Positions 27,986 to 36,193 of a stretch of 64,000 nt of DNA are shown in pieces. Numbering within the stretch: position 1 is the stretch's first letter; every line of letters begins with the position of its first letter. The notes under the pieces are model-generated. The model saw only the letters and a program-made list of their open reading frames with translations. It made no database searches and was not told where the DNA came from. The position numbers were made by a program, and so were the translations under genes. Origin of the DNA: Agromyces cerinus subsp. cerinus (lineage in GTDB: Bacteria; Actinomycetota; Actinomycetes; Actinomycetales; Microbacteriaceae); NCBI RefSeq assembly GCF_900142065.1, contig NZ_FSRJ01000004.1, positions 594,337 to 658,336 on the forward strand, given 5' to 3'.

Positions 27986-28312
27986 CTAGTGGCTGCCGCC
28001 GTCGACGAACTTGAGGCCGACGACGCAGCCGACGAGCCCGACCAGCAGGGCGATCTTGACCCACGACACCGCCGCGTCGCCGGTGACCATCGCCCAGACG
28101 ACCGTGAGCGAGACGCCGATGCCGACCCAGACCGCGTAGGCGGTGCCGGTGGGGATGTCGCGCATCGCCCAGGCGAGACCGCCCATCGAGAGGGCGAGGC
28201 CGCCGAAGAAGACGACCGACGGCCAGAGCTTCGTGAAGCCCTCGGACTTGCCGAGCGCGGTGGCCCAGACGGCTTCGAGCACGCCGGACGCGATGAGGAT
28301 GACCCAGGCCAT
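27986..28312 (-). CDS. gdx: guanidinium exporter Gdx (SugE-type small multidrug resistance protein)
   Basis: A 108-residue four-TM SMR transporter that exports guanidinium in exchange for protons as an antiparallel dimer. The essential Glu13 is present in VLEAVWATALGKSEGF, and GTAYAVWVGIGVSLTVVW is the second-half motif of the Gdx subtype. AGGAG 8 nt upstream fixes the ATG. The gene is called Gdx rather than generic quaternary-ammonium EmrE because a guanidine-III-like riboswitch sits in its leader. It appears monocistronic. Confidence 0.92.
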   Translation of the reverse strand: MAWVILIASGVLEAVWATALGKSEGFTKLWPSVVFFGGLALSMGGLAWAMRDIPTGTAYAVWVGIGVSLTVVWAMVTGDAAVSWVKIALLVGLVGCVVGLKFVDGGSH

Positions 28313-28327
28313 TTTGTTCACTCCTGT

Positions 28328-28370
28328 GGCCAGTCTTGTCGCGTTCCGGGTACTGATCCCTCGTCCGGGG
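28328..28370 (-). ncRNA. guanidine-III (ykkC-III) riboswitch
   Basis: Read on the minus strand, the leader shows CCGGACGAGG, then GTACCCGG, then GACAAGAC, the conserved blocks of the ykkC-III class in order and at family spacing. CCGG/CCGG would form P1. GATCAGT and ACTGGCC can form the pseudoknotted second helix, with one G-U and one mismatch. The element ends about 15 nt before the gdx ATG, next to the AGGAG, so it probably gates translation. This class is mostly actinobacterial. Confidence 0.8.
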
Positions 28371-28468
28371 CCGCAGTCGGCGGCCTGATCACGATGGTAG
28401 CAACGCGCACTGGGCAGCTCCTGTGCAGCAGATCGAGCGGATGCCGCGGCGCGCGTCATCCGTTCGGA

Positions 28469-28768
28469 TCACTCGACGCGCGCGACCTCGGCGAAGTGCT
28501 CGACGACCGGGAACGGCTCGTAGAACCGGTGCAGCAGTTCGCGCCAGCGGCCGTACTCGGGCGAACCGCGGAATCCGACGGCGTGCGCCTCGACGCTCTC
28601 CCACTGCACGAGCAACAGGTACTCGTTGGGCGTCTCGATCGAGCGCGAGAGACGCAGGTCGATGAAGCCCGGCATGGCGGCGATGATCGACTTCGCCTCG
28701 GCGAACGCCGCTTCGAAGTCGGCCTCGCGGCCGGGGACGACGGGCAGCAGCGCGTGTTCGAGGATCAT
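28469..28768 (-). CDS. antibiotic biosynthesis monooxygenase (ABM)-domain protein
   Basis: A 99-residue dimeric alpha/beta-barrel protein: ILEHALLPVVPGREADFEAAFAEAKSIIAAMPGFIDLRLSRSIETPNEYLLLVQWESVEAH. ABM proteins include quinol monooxygenases and heme-degrading enzymes, but many have no known substrate. No cofactor-binding residues can be assigned. ATG lies 6 nt after TACGGT. It is divergent from the DUF4232 gene. Confidence 0.88.
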   Translation of the reverse strand: MILEHALLPVVPGREADFEAAFAEAKSIIAAMPGFIDLRLSRSIETPNEYLLLVQWESVEAHAVGFRGSPEYGRWRELLHRFYEPFPVVEHFAEVARVE

Positions 28769-28774
28769 CCGAAC

Positions 28775-28816
28775 ACCGTAGCGCCGCGGCCGCCCCGCCC
28801 GCGTTCCCCCTAGGCT
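28775..28816. promoter_or_regulatory. 54-bp divergent spacer with two leaderless -10s
   Basis: TACGGT (28775-28780, minus) precedes ATG 28768 by 6 nt. TAGGCT (28811-28816, plus) precedes ATG 28823 by 6 nt. Only 30 bp separate the two -10 hexamers, so the -35 regions must overlap. Confidence 0.5.
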
Positions 28817-28822
28817 CCGAGG

Positions 28823-29911
28823 ATGCGATTCGTGCGCCTCGTCTCCCCCGCCCTCGTCGCGGTGCTCGCCTGGCTCGCCAGCGACGCCCTCGCCTGGGTG
28901 CGGCTCACGACCGATTCCCGTCAGCTCCGCGTGATGCTCGGCTTCATCGCGCCCGACACGATGAGCCGCGCGGCCGAAGCGCCGTGGCCGCTCGGCGCTG
29001 CGGCGATCGGCACGATCGTCGTCGCCCTCGCCGCCACGTACACGGCGGTCGGCGTGCTCGCCCGGCCGGTGCGCGGGGTCGCAGGGTTCGCGGCGGCCTG
29101 GTTCGCCGCGGTCGTCGCCGGCGCTACCGTGGTCTCCCTCCCGATCGTCGCGCTCGGCATCGCCGCCGTCATCGATCCACTCGGGCTCGGGCAATTCGCG
29201 GTCGACCCGATCCAGGCGGCCGCGTACTGGGGCCTCGTCTGGGGGTGGGCACCGGCGCTCACGGCGTTCCTCCTCGACCGGGGCGATGTCCCGAGCCGAC
29301 GACCGCGGCGCACCGTCGCCGTGGTGTGCGCCGGCATCGCCGTCGTCGCGCTCGCGGCGGTCGTGGTCGTCGAACCCGTCGCCCGAGCGGCATGGCACAC
29401 CGACCTGCAGGAGCAGGTCGAGGAGCCCAACGACGTGCCCGAACCGACCGTCGGCCCTCCGGTCCCCGAGGTCGCCCCGGGCGACTGGCAGGTCGACCCG
29501 CTGTGGTGCACCGACAACCAGCTGGAGTTCGCCGCGTCCCGACCCGATGCGGCAGCCGGCGCGCGCGCCATGACCGTCACGGCCACGAACGTCTCGCAGG
29601 CGACGTGCGTGCTCGAGGGCTACCCGGATCTGGCGTTCAGCGAACCCGACACGACCGCACTCGAGGTGCGCATCGAGCACGGCAACGCGATGGTCGACCG
29701 ACCCGACGAGGGCCCGGTCCGGCTCGAAGTCGCGCCGGGATCGAATGTGACGGCCGTGCTCGGGTGGCGCGCCATGCCGACGGCGGAAGACGAGCCGGCG
29801 GGCTGGCTGCACGTTGCGCCGTACCACGGCGCACTCCGACAGGCGCTGCCCGTCGAGACCGACATCACCGGCGGCGAGGTCGTCGTCACCGCGTGGAGGG
29901 TCGCCGACTGA
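28823..29911 (+). CDS. membrane protein with extracytoplasmic DUF4232 domain
   Basis: A 362-residue protein with an N-terminal block of four membrane spans (to about residue 145) and a fifth near 160-185. After an acidic Pro/Glu linker comes a secreted DUF4232 domain with the usual cysteine pair (LWCTDNQLEF and QATCVLEGYPDLAF). DUF4232 is common in actinobacterial lipoproteins and membrane proteins and has no known function. The fusion to a multispan module is less common. Probably leaderless. Confidence 0.82.
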   Translation: MRFVRLVSPALVAVLAWLASDALAWVRLTTDSRQLRVMLGFIAPDTMSRAAEAPWPLGAAAIGTIVVALAATYTAVGVLARPVRGVAGFAAAWFAAVVAGATVVSLPIVALGIAAVIDPLGLGQFAVDPIQAAAYWGLVWGWAPALTAFLLDRGDVPSRRPRRTVAVVCAGIAVVALAAVVVVEPVARAAWHTDLQEQVEEPNDVPEPTVGPPVPEVAPGDWQVDPLWCTDNQLEFAASRPDAAAGARAMTVTATNVSQATCVLEGYPDLAFSEPDTTALEVRIEHGNAMVDRPDEGPVRLEVAPGSNVTAVLGWRAMPTAEDEPAGWLHVAPYHGALRQALPVETDITGGEVVVTAWRVAD

Positions 29912-29942
29912 CGCCCGGGTCGCGTCCTTCTGCGTCCGGGCG
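29912..29942. terminator. hairpin between convergent genes
   Basis: CGCCCGG and CCGGGCG form a 7-bp stem around a 17-nt loop, between the DUF4232 gene and the CoA-ligase-like gene. There is no U tract. Confidence 0.3.
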
Positions 29943-29950
29943 GGCCGCAT

Positions 29951-31342
29951 TCACGAAGCGGCGCTGAGGAACCGCCTGGGCTTTCCTTCGCCGAGGTCGG
30001 CGAGGCGAGCGACGCGCACGGTCGCCACCGCCCGCCCCAGCAGGGCCTCGAGTGCCGCCTGCACGGCGTCTCGGTCGCCGCCCGCGATCACGGCGCGCAC
30101 GGCACCGTCGGCGCCCTGTTCGACGGTCCAGCCCCGCGCTCCGTGCGCCTGCAGGTGCTGGGTCAGGTCGACGCAGGCGACGTGCCGACCATCGGCAGCG
30201 ACGAACCTGGTGTGCTCGCGGCCCTCGAGCTCGGCGATGCCGGGAGCACCACCGTCGAGTCGTATCAGCCGGCCGAAGTCTCCTGTTCGGTAGCGCACGA
30301 GCGGGAGCAGTTGGTTCTCACCCGCGGTGACGACGAGTTCGCCGATCTCTCCCGGTGCCGCAGCACACCCGGCGGCGTCGAGCACCTCGACGAGCACGCG
30401 GCGATCGAGCACGCGGAACGGGCCGTCATCGGTGCGCACGGCGATCGGCCGGGTCTCGTGCAGCCCGTACACGTCGAAGACGGGGCAGGCGAACGCCGAC
30501 TCGAGCTCCGCGCGCAGCGGCGCCGAGAGGGCCATCGCCCCCGAGAAGATCGCGAGCGGCCGCACCGCGCTGCGAAGCTCCGGGTCGAGCAGTTCGGCGA
30601 GGCTCGTCGGGTCGCCCGTCACCACTTGCGGGTCGACATCGGCGAAGAACTCCCGGCGCGAGGCATCCGTCGGCCACTGCGCCTCGTGCAGATTGACCCG
30701 CGCCATCGTGCGTTGCCCGAAGCCGCTCACGATCGAGGCATAGGTGAAGGCCTCGCGCTGGTGCACGACGTGCGCAAGGGCCATGCGCTCCCCATCGGGG
30801 CGCCAGCGGATACCCTCGGCACGCACGAGTTCGACCAGCAGGTGGAAACTGCGCGCGACCTCCTCGACGTCGTCGGGGATCACGAGGGCGGCGCCCGTCG
30901 AGCCGGAACTCGTGCCGTGCAGCATGCGGTCGAAGTCGGATCCGAGCGGCACGAAGGCGGCGATGTCGCGCACGAGATCGTCACGTGAGACGGTCGGAAA
31001 GTCCTCGAGTCGCTCGAGCGGCGCGAGGCCGCGATAGTGCAGGAGCCCCCGCGCCGCAGCCAGGTGCTCGTCGAGCCACCCCGAGACGGGCAGCGGATGC
31101 TTCGTGCGCTCGATCTGCTCGGCGGTCAGCCGATCGCCGGTACGGTGCACCCAGCGCGGTGCGTGCGGATGGGTGCGGAGGCGTTCGAGCCGCGCAGCAC
31201 CCTCGGCGGTGAGGGTCGGCCAGCGCTCGGCGTCGGTGAGCACCGCCACGCTGCCCGGCGCGTACTCGGCGAGCGCGAGCGGGTCGGTGGCCGACACGGA
31301 GGCATCGGGATCCGGCGGTTCGGTCCGTGCCGCGTCACTCAC
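29951..31342 (-). CDS. phenylacetate-CoA ligase/F390-synthetase-like AMP-forming enzyme
   Basis: A 463-residue ANL-superfamily protein closest in pattern to PaaK/CapK proteins. The P-loop is HGTSSGSTGAALVIPDD near residue 135. FDVYGLHETRPIAV is an A5-like motif, and LLPLVRYRTGDFGRL an A7-like motif with the ribose-binding Asp. The short C-terminal domain lacks a clear catalytic lysine motif. It is the last gene of the five-gene MoxR/VWA operon, and its GTG overlaps the preceding gene by 8 nt. Substrate is unknown; it may adenylate a small acid or a carrier or target protein in this system (inference). Confidence 0.8.
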   Translation of the reverse strand: MSDAARTEPPDPDASVSATDPLALAEYAPGSVAVLTDAERWPTLTAEGAARLERLRTHPHAPRWVHRTGDRLTAEQIERTKHPLPVSGWLDEHLAAARGLLHYRGLAPLERLEDFPTVSRDDLVRDIAAFVPLGSDFDRMLHGTSSGSTGAALVIPDDVEEVARSFHLLVELVRAEGIRWRPDGERMALAHVVHQREAFTYASIVSGFGQRTMARVNLHEAQWPTDASRREFFADVDPQVVTGDPTSLAELLDPELRSAVRPLAIFSGAMALSAPLRAELESAFACPVFDVYGLHETRPIAVRTDDGPFRVLDRRVLVEVLDAAGCAAAPGEIGELVVTAGENQLLPLVRYRTGDFGRLIRLDGGAPGIAELEGREHTRFVAADGRHVACVDLTQHLQAHGARGWTVEQGADGAVRAVIAGGDRDAVQAALEALLGRAVATVRVARLADLGEGKPRRFLSAAS

Positions 31343-31952
31343 GGGAGTACCTCGCCGCGGCCTCCTTCGCGCGCGCGTCGGAGAGTCGCCGCGCGATCTC
31401 GGCGCGGTGCTGCTGCTCGGCGTAGGCGTCGGCCAGCGCGCGGTTGCGCTGCAACGAGTCGCGGACCTCGGCGAGCGAGCGAGCCGTCGCGACGTCCTCG
31501 CCCGCCGGCAGGTATCCGCACCAGAGCAGGAACGTACGGGCGGCCTCCTCGCGTCGCTCGTCGTCGGCGAGCCAGTCGAGCGGGTCGGCGACCGGTGCGA
31601 CACGAAGAGCGAGCGCATCCACCGCACGGGTGCCCCCATCGGCGGAAGAGCCCGCAAGCGGTGGCTCGAACCGGTCGACGAGCTCCTCGCTCGCGAGGAG
31701 CCACAGGGCGATCGCCGCACCGAGCCTGACGGCGGCGACATCGGCGAAGCGCAAGCACGCGGGGCTCGCCGGCAGCACGTCACCCGCGAGCGCCGCGAGC
31801 GAGACGCGTTCATCGAGGAAGGCGCGCGGCACGCTCCCGATGCGCGCGGAGACGGCCGCGAGTCGCGGACCGGGGCGCGCCGCCAGCCACGCCGCGTCTT
31901 CGCCGCCGTTCACCTCGGCCCACGCCGCGAGCAGTTCGTCGACCTCAGCCAT
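31335..31952 (-). CDS. unknown helical protein of the MoxR/VWA operon
   Basis: I do not recognise this 205-residue protein. It is predicted soluble and mostly helical, with Ala-rich segments, conserved-looking tryptophans (LLAAWAEVN, ALWLLASEEL, DWLADDERR) and a charged C-terminal helix (QQHRAEIARRLSDARAKEAAARY) that may be a coiled coil. It overlaps both neighbours by 8 nt, so it is made together with the metallopeptidase-VWA protein and the CoA-ligase-like enzyme and may be an adaptor. Confidence 0.75.
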   Translation of the reverse strand: MAEVDELLAAWAEVNGGEDAAWLAARPGPRLAAVSARIGSVPRAFLDERVSLAALAGDVLPASPACLRFADVAAVRLGAAIALWLLASEELVDRFEPPLAGSSADGGTRAVDALALRVAPVADPLDWLADDERREEAARTFLLWCGYLPAGEDVATARSLAEVRDSLQRNRALADAYAEQQHRAEIARRLSDARAKEAAARYSRE

Positions 31953-33891
31953 GCAGCACCTCCGCGAGTCGGGCGCACGCCGCCGGTGCGTCGTCCATAC
32001 GGTCGAGGAAGATCGTCTCGTAGCCCGCCGTCGCGGCGAGCGCGGAGACGCTGCGGCGCGGGTCGAGCAGCATCAGGGTTCCCGTCGTCAGCTTCGCGCG
32101 CACCTCCGCCGCAACCTGCGCGAACGGCTGGTTGCCGACCCCGAACATCGAGGCGAGACCGTCGTCCGACAGCACCACGACGTGGCGCCGTTCGTCGTCA
32201 GCCGGCGGGGCCAGTCGTTCGTAGCGTCGGGCGTAGACGTCGAGCGGAAAGGAGGTGCCCCCGGCGAAGAAGAATGCGAGCCCGTTCACGACTGCTGCAG
32301 GGTCGCGGGTGAAGCGCTCGGTTCCGGCCACCTGGCCGGGGCCGGAGAAGCTCGTCACACGCACCCGTCCGCCGCCGCGCAGAACCGAGAGCGCAAGGAT
32401 CGTTCCGGCGAGCACCGCGGGCGAGCCTCGACTCGGCCGCGGCATCGATCCCGACGAGTCGAGGTACAGATCGAGGGAGATGCCCGCCTCAGCCGGCTCG
32501 GGTTCGTCGTCGAGCCACGAGCGCCGTTTCGTGGTGACCCCGGGAATGGGCTCGGCGCCCGCCTGGAACGTCGCCGACCAGTCGATGTCGGCGAGATCGT
32601 CGCCCATCTGCCACAGTTCGATCGGACCGGGGAGTTCGGCTGCCGGCCGGTCGGGGCGCCGTTCGGTGTAGGGCCGCACCCAGGGCGCAGCCTGCGTTCG
32701 GTACCACGCGGCGACGACGGCAGCCGCGTCGGACCCGTCGTACAGCGCGAGTGTCTGGGCGATGCCGAACGCCTGCCCTGCACCGTTGGATCCGGCCTCG
32801 TCGTCGTCGCCCTCGCCGGGCGCCTCGCCGCCCTGTCGGGCCGCCGCATCCTCCCGCGGATGCCTCGGCGCGGCCTGCAGTCGGCGGTCGCCGAGGATCC
32901 GGCCGAGCTCGGCCGCAGTCGCCGGAGCGTCGTCGACCGAGCACTCGCCGGCGCCGCCGGGCGCGCCCGCCGGGAACGCAGCCCCTTCGTCGCCCCGAAA
33001 CTGCGCACGCATGGCCTCGGCGACCGCTTCGAGCAGGTAGGGCGCTGCGATCATGCCGAAGGGCAATGCCCCGGCGACCGGGTCGGTCGAGAACGTGCGG
33101 ACGAGGCGAGCGGCGATCACGGCGTCGAGCTCGGGATTCATCGTCGTCGTCGCGGCGAGCTCGGCGGCGACCGAAGCGGCAGCCTGCTGCGCTTCGCGCA
33201 AGCGCTGTTCCTGCTCACGGAACTCTTCGGGCACATCCGCCAGCGACCGCTCCGAGATGCCGCCGACGACGTCGGCCGCGTGCGGTTCGGGTGCCGCAGG
33301 CGGCACGGCCGGGCAGAACGTGCCGCCCGGCAACGACCACAGCAGTTCGTAGCAGCGACGGACCACCCACCACAGGCGGTCGGTGTGGTCGAACGCCACG
33401 GCGAAGCCGATGCGTCTCGTACGGATGATGCCGGGCTCGCGCTCGGGCTCCGCTCCGCGTTCGAGCGCCGCGACCCTGGCGTTCACGAGCAGGTCGGTCC
33501 AGAGGTTCGAGAGCCGGTCGAGCCACTCGTCACGCGTCGCATGGGCACCCGTTGCGACGAGTGCCCGCGCGAGCTGATGGCGGATCTTCAACGCGTCGAT
33601 GCGGGTCCCCGGGGCGAGCACGTGATGCCCGAGTTCGTGCGCGAAGATCGAACGGAGATCGTCGGTGAAGCCGATCTCCTCGAGCGCGACCGGGTCGATG
33701 CCGACGGCCGGCGGAAAGCCGAACCATGCGTGCGAGCCGACCACCGCGCCGGCCCCGATGCGCAGTTCGGGGTCGTGCATGCGGATTCCCCAGAGCTCCT
33801 GCGCCCACTCCCACGCCGCACGCACGCGCTCGTCGACCGGCGCGCTCGGAAACTCGTCGGGTCGCGATCGTTCGGCGCTGGGGGCCGTCAC
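31945..33891 (-). CDS. putative zinc metallopeptidase fused to VWA domain
   Basis: A 648-residue protein. The N-terminal third contains IFAHELGHHVLAPG (about residues 82-94), a zincin HExxH site, followed 35-45 residues later by LSNLWTDLLVNARV. This resembles the third-ligand region of DUF2201-type peptidases. A disordered Gly/Asp/Glu linker lies at about residues 350-400. The C-terminal VWA domain has an intact MIDAS: LDSSGSM near 475, a GGTSF Thr near 549 and LSDDG near 573. GTG 33891 overlaps the upstream stop (GTGA); an earlier GTG exists at 33915. MoxR ATPases typically work with such VWA proteins. Confidence 0.82.
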   Translation of the reverse strand: MTAPSAERSRPDEFPSAPVDERVRAAWEWAQELWGIRMHDPELRIGAGAVVGSHAWFGFPPAVGIDPVALEEIGFTDDLRSIFAHELGHHVLAPGTRIDALKIRHQLARALVATGAHATRDEWLDRLSNLWTDLLVNARVAALERGAEPEREPGIIRTRRIGFAVAFDHTDRLWWVVRRCYELLWSLPGGTFCPAVPPAAPEPHAADVVGGISERSLADVPEEFREQEQRLREAQQAAASVAAELAATTTMNPELDAVIAARLVRTFSTDPVAGALPFGMIAAPYLLEAVAEAMRAQFRGDEGAAFPAGAPGGAGECSVDDAPATAAELGRILGDRRLQAAPRHPREDAAARQGGEAPGEGDDDEAGSNGAGQAFGIAQTLALYDGSDAAAVVAAWYRTQAAPWVRPYTERRPDRPAAELPGPIELWQMGDDLADIDWSATFQAGAEPIPGVTTKRRSWLDDEPEPAEAGISLDLYLDSSGSMPRPSRGSPAVLAGTILALSVLRGGGRVRVTSFSGPGQVAGTERFTRDPAAVVNGLAFFFAGGTSFPLDVYARRYERLAPPADDERRHVVVLSDDGLASMFGVGNQPFAQVAAEVRAKLTTGTLMLLDPRRSVSALAATAGYETIFLDRMDDAPAACARLAEVLHG

Positions 33892-34613
33892 GCCGGCTCC
33901 CGCACATGCAGCCACGCGAGATGGGAATCGCCGCGCAGCACGATGCTCGCACCTGCGGCATCCGAGGCGGCGGATGCCGCGTCGCCGCCGTCAGGTGCGG
34001 GCTCGGCCGGGAGTCGCACGAGCCGGGTGCCCCACACGTCGGCGTCGAGGCGCCACCATTCCTCGGCCGAGTGCAATGCGAAGGCCCCCGCTCCGGGAAG
34101 CGCCCTCCACTCGTCGGCGGGCGCGATCCACGCGTCGCCGAAACCGGCGAACCCGCCGACTGCCGCCACGTACCCCCTCACCCGATGCCGGCCGGGCCAC
34201 CAGTAGCGGTCGGTGAGCTGTCGATCGAGGAACTCGTCGAGCACCGCACCCGTTTCGAATCCGAGCGCCGCGGCTACGCCCGACCGCAGGGAGGCGTCGA
34301 AGCGACGTTCGCCGATGCGGGCCAGCGCGTCGCCCCGGAGGGCGAGCACGCCGGCGCGCCAGCCCGCGATCGCAGCCAATTCCACGACGGCACCTGCAGC
34401 ACCGGTGCCTCCCGCATCCGACCATGCGTCGAGCCCGACGGCGAGCGCCGCTCCGAAGAGGTCCGCGTCGCCACCGGCGCGCACCACGTTGGCCCGGGCG
34501 AGTCCGAGGTCGAGTCCGGCCTGTTGGCCGAGCGCGACGGCGTGCGCCCGAGCGGCATCCGTCGCCACTGGGGCACCGACTCCGTTCGCGAGCCGCCCTG
34601 GCCGCCGGATCAT
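33888..34613 (-). CDS. unknown protein of the MoxR/VWA operon
   Basis: A 241-residue protein I cannot assign. It has no membrane segment. The Ala/Gly-rich N-terminal half contains ALGQQAGLDLGLARANVVRAGGDADLF. The second half holds several Trp/Tyr motifs (DRYWWPGRHRVRGYVAAVGGFAGFGDAW and HSAEEWWRLDADVWGTRLV). It overlaps the MoxR gene stop by ATGA and its own stop overlaps the next start, so it is locked between the ATPase and the VWA protein and probably contacts one of them. Confidence 0.75.
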   Translation of the reverse strand: MIRRPGRLANGVGAPVATDAARAHAVALGQQAGLDLGLARANVVRAGGDADLFGAALAVGLDAWSDAGGTGAAGAVVELAAIAGWRAGVLALRGDALARIGERRFDASLRSGVAAALGFETGAVLDEFLDRQLTDRYWWPGRHRVRGYVAAVGGFAGFGDAWIAPADEWRALPGAGAFALHSAEEWWRLDADVWGTRLVRLPAEPAPDGGDAASAASDAAGASIVLRGDSHLAWLHVREPA

Positions 34614-36181
34614 CCGGCCCGCTCCGCCCAGCGCAGGTAGGCGGTGTACCGCTGATGCAGGTACTTCAACGCCGTCAGGTCGTCGAAGTCGCGACCGTAG
34701 AGCTTGCCGGCAGACGCGACCCGTCGGATCTGCGTCTCGACCGCGGTGATGCGTCGCGAGGCGTCGACCGCGGAGAGCCCGTCGAGCCCGTCGGCGAGCT
34801 CGGCGAGCAGCTGCCCGACGGGATCGTTCGCGGTGAGGCCGAGTGCGTCGAACTCGCGGCAGGAGACGGCGAAGAGGTCGCCGAGCCAACTCAGCACGTC
34901 GGTCGCGAGCTCGCGTTCGGCGCCGTGGTCGAACCGCGTGTGCTGCAGGTTCGGTAGGAGCTTGCCACGCAGCGCGAACGGCAGCACCGCCGCGACATCC
35001 TCGAGCCCGACCTCGTCGCGACCTCGGAACCACGCGATCGCCTTCGCGTAGACGATGAGCGTCTGCAGTGAACGCACCGAGAGGCCGTTGATCGTCTGCG
35101 CGCCGAGGTCGACCTCGAGGTCGGCGCCCGAGTTCGCGTCGATGACCTCTCCGACGCGGCCGCCGGACGTCGTCACCGTGTCCTTCGTGCGGTACTCGAA
35201 GCGGCGGCCGCCGTGCTGCACGAACTCGAAGTGGCTGAAGAAGAACTCGAGGCGACGTCGTACCCCATGCGGCATCGGAACCGCACGGATCTCGTCACGC
35301 ATCCGCCGTTGTTCATCGCGCGTGAAGACGAGCTCGACGGGCACGTGCTCCTCGGGCTTCTCACCGGCCTCGATTCTCGCCACGAGCTCGTCGAAGAACC
35401 GACTGTTGAAACCGGCCGCAGGAACCGTGACGTCCATGCGATCGCGAAGCGCCTGGATCACGGGGAACGTGCCGCCTCCCGAGTCGTCGTTCGCGGTGAA
35501 GAACCAGCTCTCGACTCCGCCGTCGGGGTTCGTGCGGTGCATCTGGTCGTGACTTTCGACGTACCCCTCGGCGACCATGGTCAAGAGCGCCGACTGCGTC
35601 TTCGTCGGGATGCGGTTGTACTCGTCGACGATCTTCACGGGTCTGGTGAGCCAGTCGCGCCATGCGATGCCGATCTCCGAGAGGCGCGAGGCGTTCACCA
35701 GGTCGCGCGGCAGTGGAATGCCGACGAGATCGGAGATGCTGAGCTGGGGTTGCCCCTGCTGCACGCCGCGGCGCACCTCATCGGCGCTCGATCCGGCGAG
35801 CACCCCCATGATGACGGCGACGGTCGTCTTGCCGCGGCCCGGGCCACCGATGAGCAGGCACTTTCCACCCACGGCCAGTGTGAGCAACGGCAGGAGGACG
35901 TTCGACGAGAAGGACGCCTCGGACGGCAGGGTGAGCTCGGCGCCCGCGTCGCCCAGCGCGAACGCGAGCGGCGCCCCGCTGGAGAACTCGAGGTCGTAGT
36001 AGGGCGAGATGACGGCCCGGTTCACGATCCAGTAGTACGCCTGCCGCAGGCGCTCATCGAGGTTGGGCGGCGCGGCCGGTTCCGCCTCGCGGAACAGCTC
36101 CTCGGCCACCATCGGAGCCGGCGGTCCACTCGCCTCGGGTGCGGTGGGTGACGCGGAGACCTTGTGCCAACGATCCGACAT
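34610..36181 (-). CDS. MoxR-like AAA+ ATPase
   Basis: A 523-residue AAA+ ATPase. Walker A is IGGPGRGKTT (residues 111-120). Walker B is VKIVDEYNR with the DE pair at 186-187. Sensor 1 is FFTAND at 227-232, and the arginine-finger region LRDRMD lies at 245-250. The MoxR-type lid follows, and the last 200 residues are an extra helical extension. MoxR ATPases act as chaperones or remodellers with VWA partners, which is encoded two genes downstream. The ATG is 6 nt after TAGGCT, whose TAG is the nadR stop. First gene of the five-gene operon. Confidence 0.9.
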   Translation of the reverse strand: MSDRWHKVSASPTAPEASGPPAPMVAEELFREAEPAAPPNLDERLRQAYYWIVNRAVISPYYDLEFSSGAPLAFALGDAGAELTLPSEASFSSNVLLPLLTLAVGGKCLLIGGPGRGKTTVAVIMGVLAGSSADEVRRGVQQGQPQLSISDLVGIPLPRDLVNASRLSEIGIAWRDWLTRPVKIVDEYNRIPTKTQSALLTMVAEGYVESHDQMHRTNPDGGVESWFFTANDDSGGGTFPVIQALRDRMDVTVPAAGFNSRFFDELVARIEAGEKPEEHVPVELVFTRDEQRRMRDEIRAVPMPHGVRRRLEFFFSHFEFVQHGGRRFEYRTKDTVTTSGGRVGEVIDANSGADLEVDLGAQTINGLSVRSLQTLIVYAKAIAWFRGRDEVGLEDVAAVLPFALRGKLLPNLQHTRFDHGAERELATDVLSWLGDLFAVSCREFDALGLTANDPVGQLLAELADGLDGLSAVDASRRITAVETQIRRVASAGKLYGRDFDDLTALKYLHQRYTAYLRWAERAG

Positions 36182-36187
36182 CGCGCC

Positions 36188-36193
36188 AGCCTA
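36188..36193 (-). promoter_or_regulatory. -10 of leaderless moxR-like gene, fused with nadR stop codon
   Basis: TAGGCT-N6-ATG; TAG (36191-36193) ends nadR. Confidence 0.55.

Noticed and set aside
27986..28312. EmrE-type quaternary-ammonium pump
   Set aside because: The guanidine-III leader and Gdx motifs favour guanidinium export.
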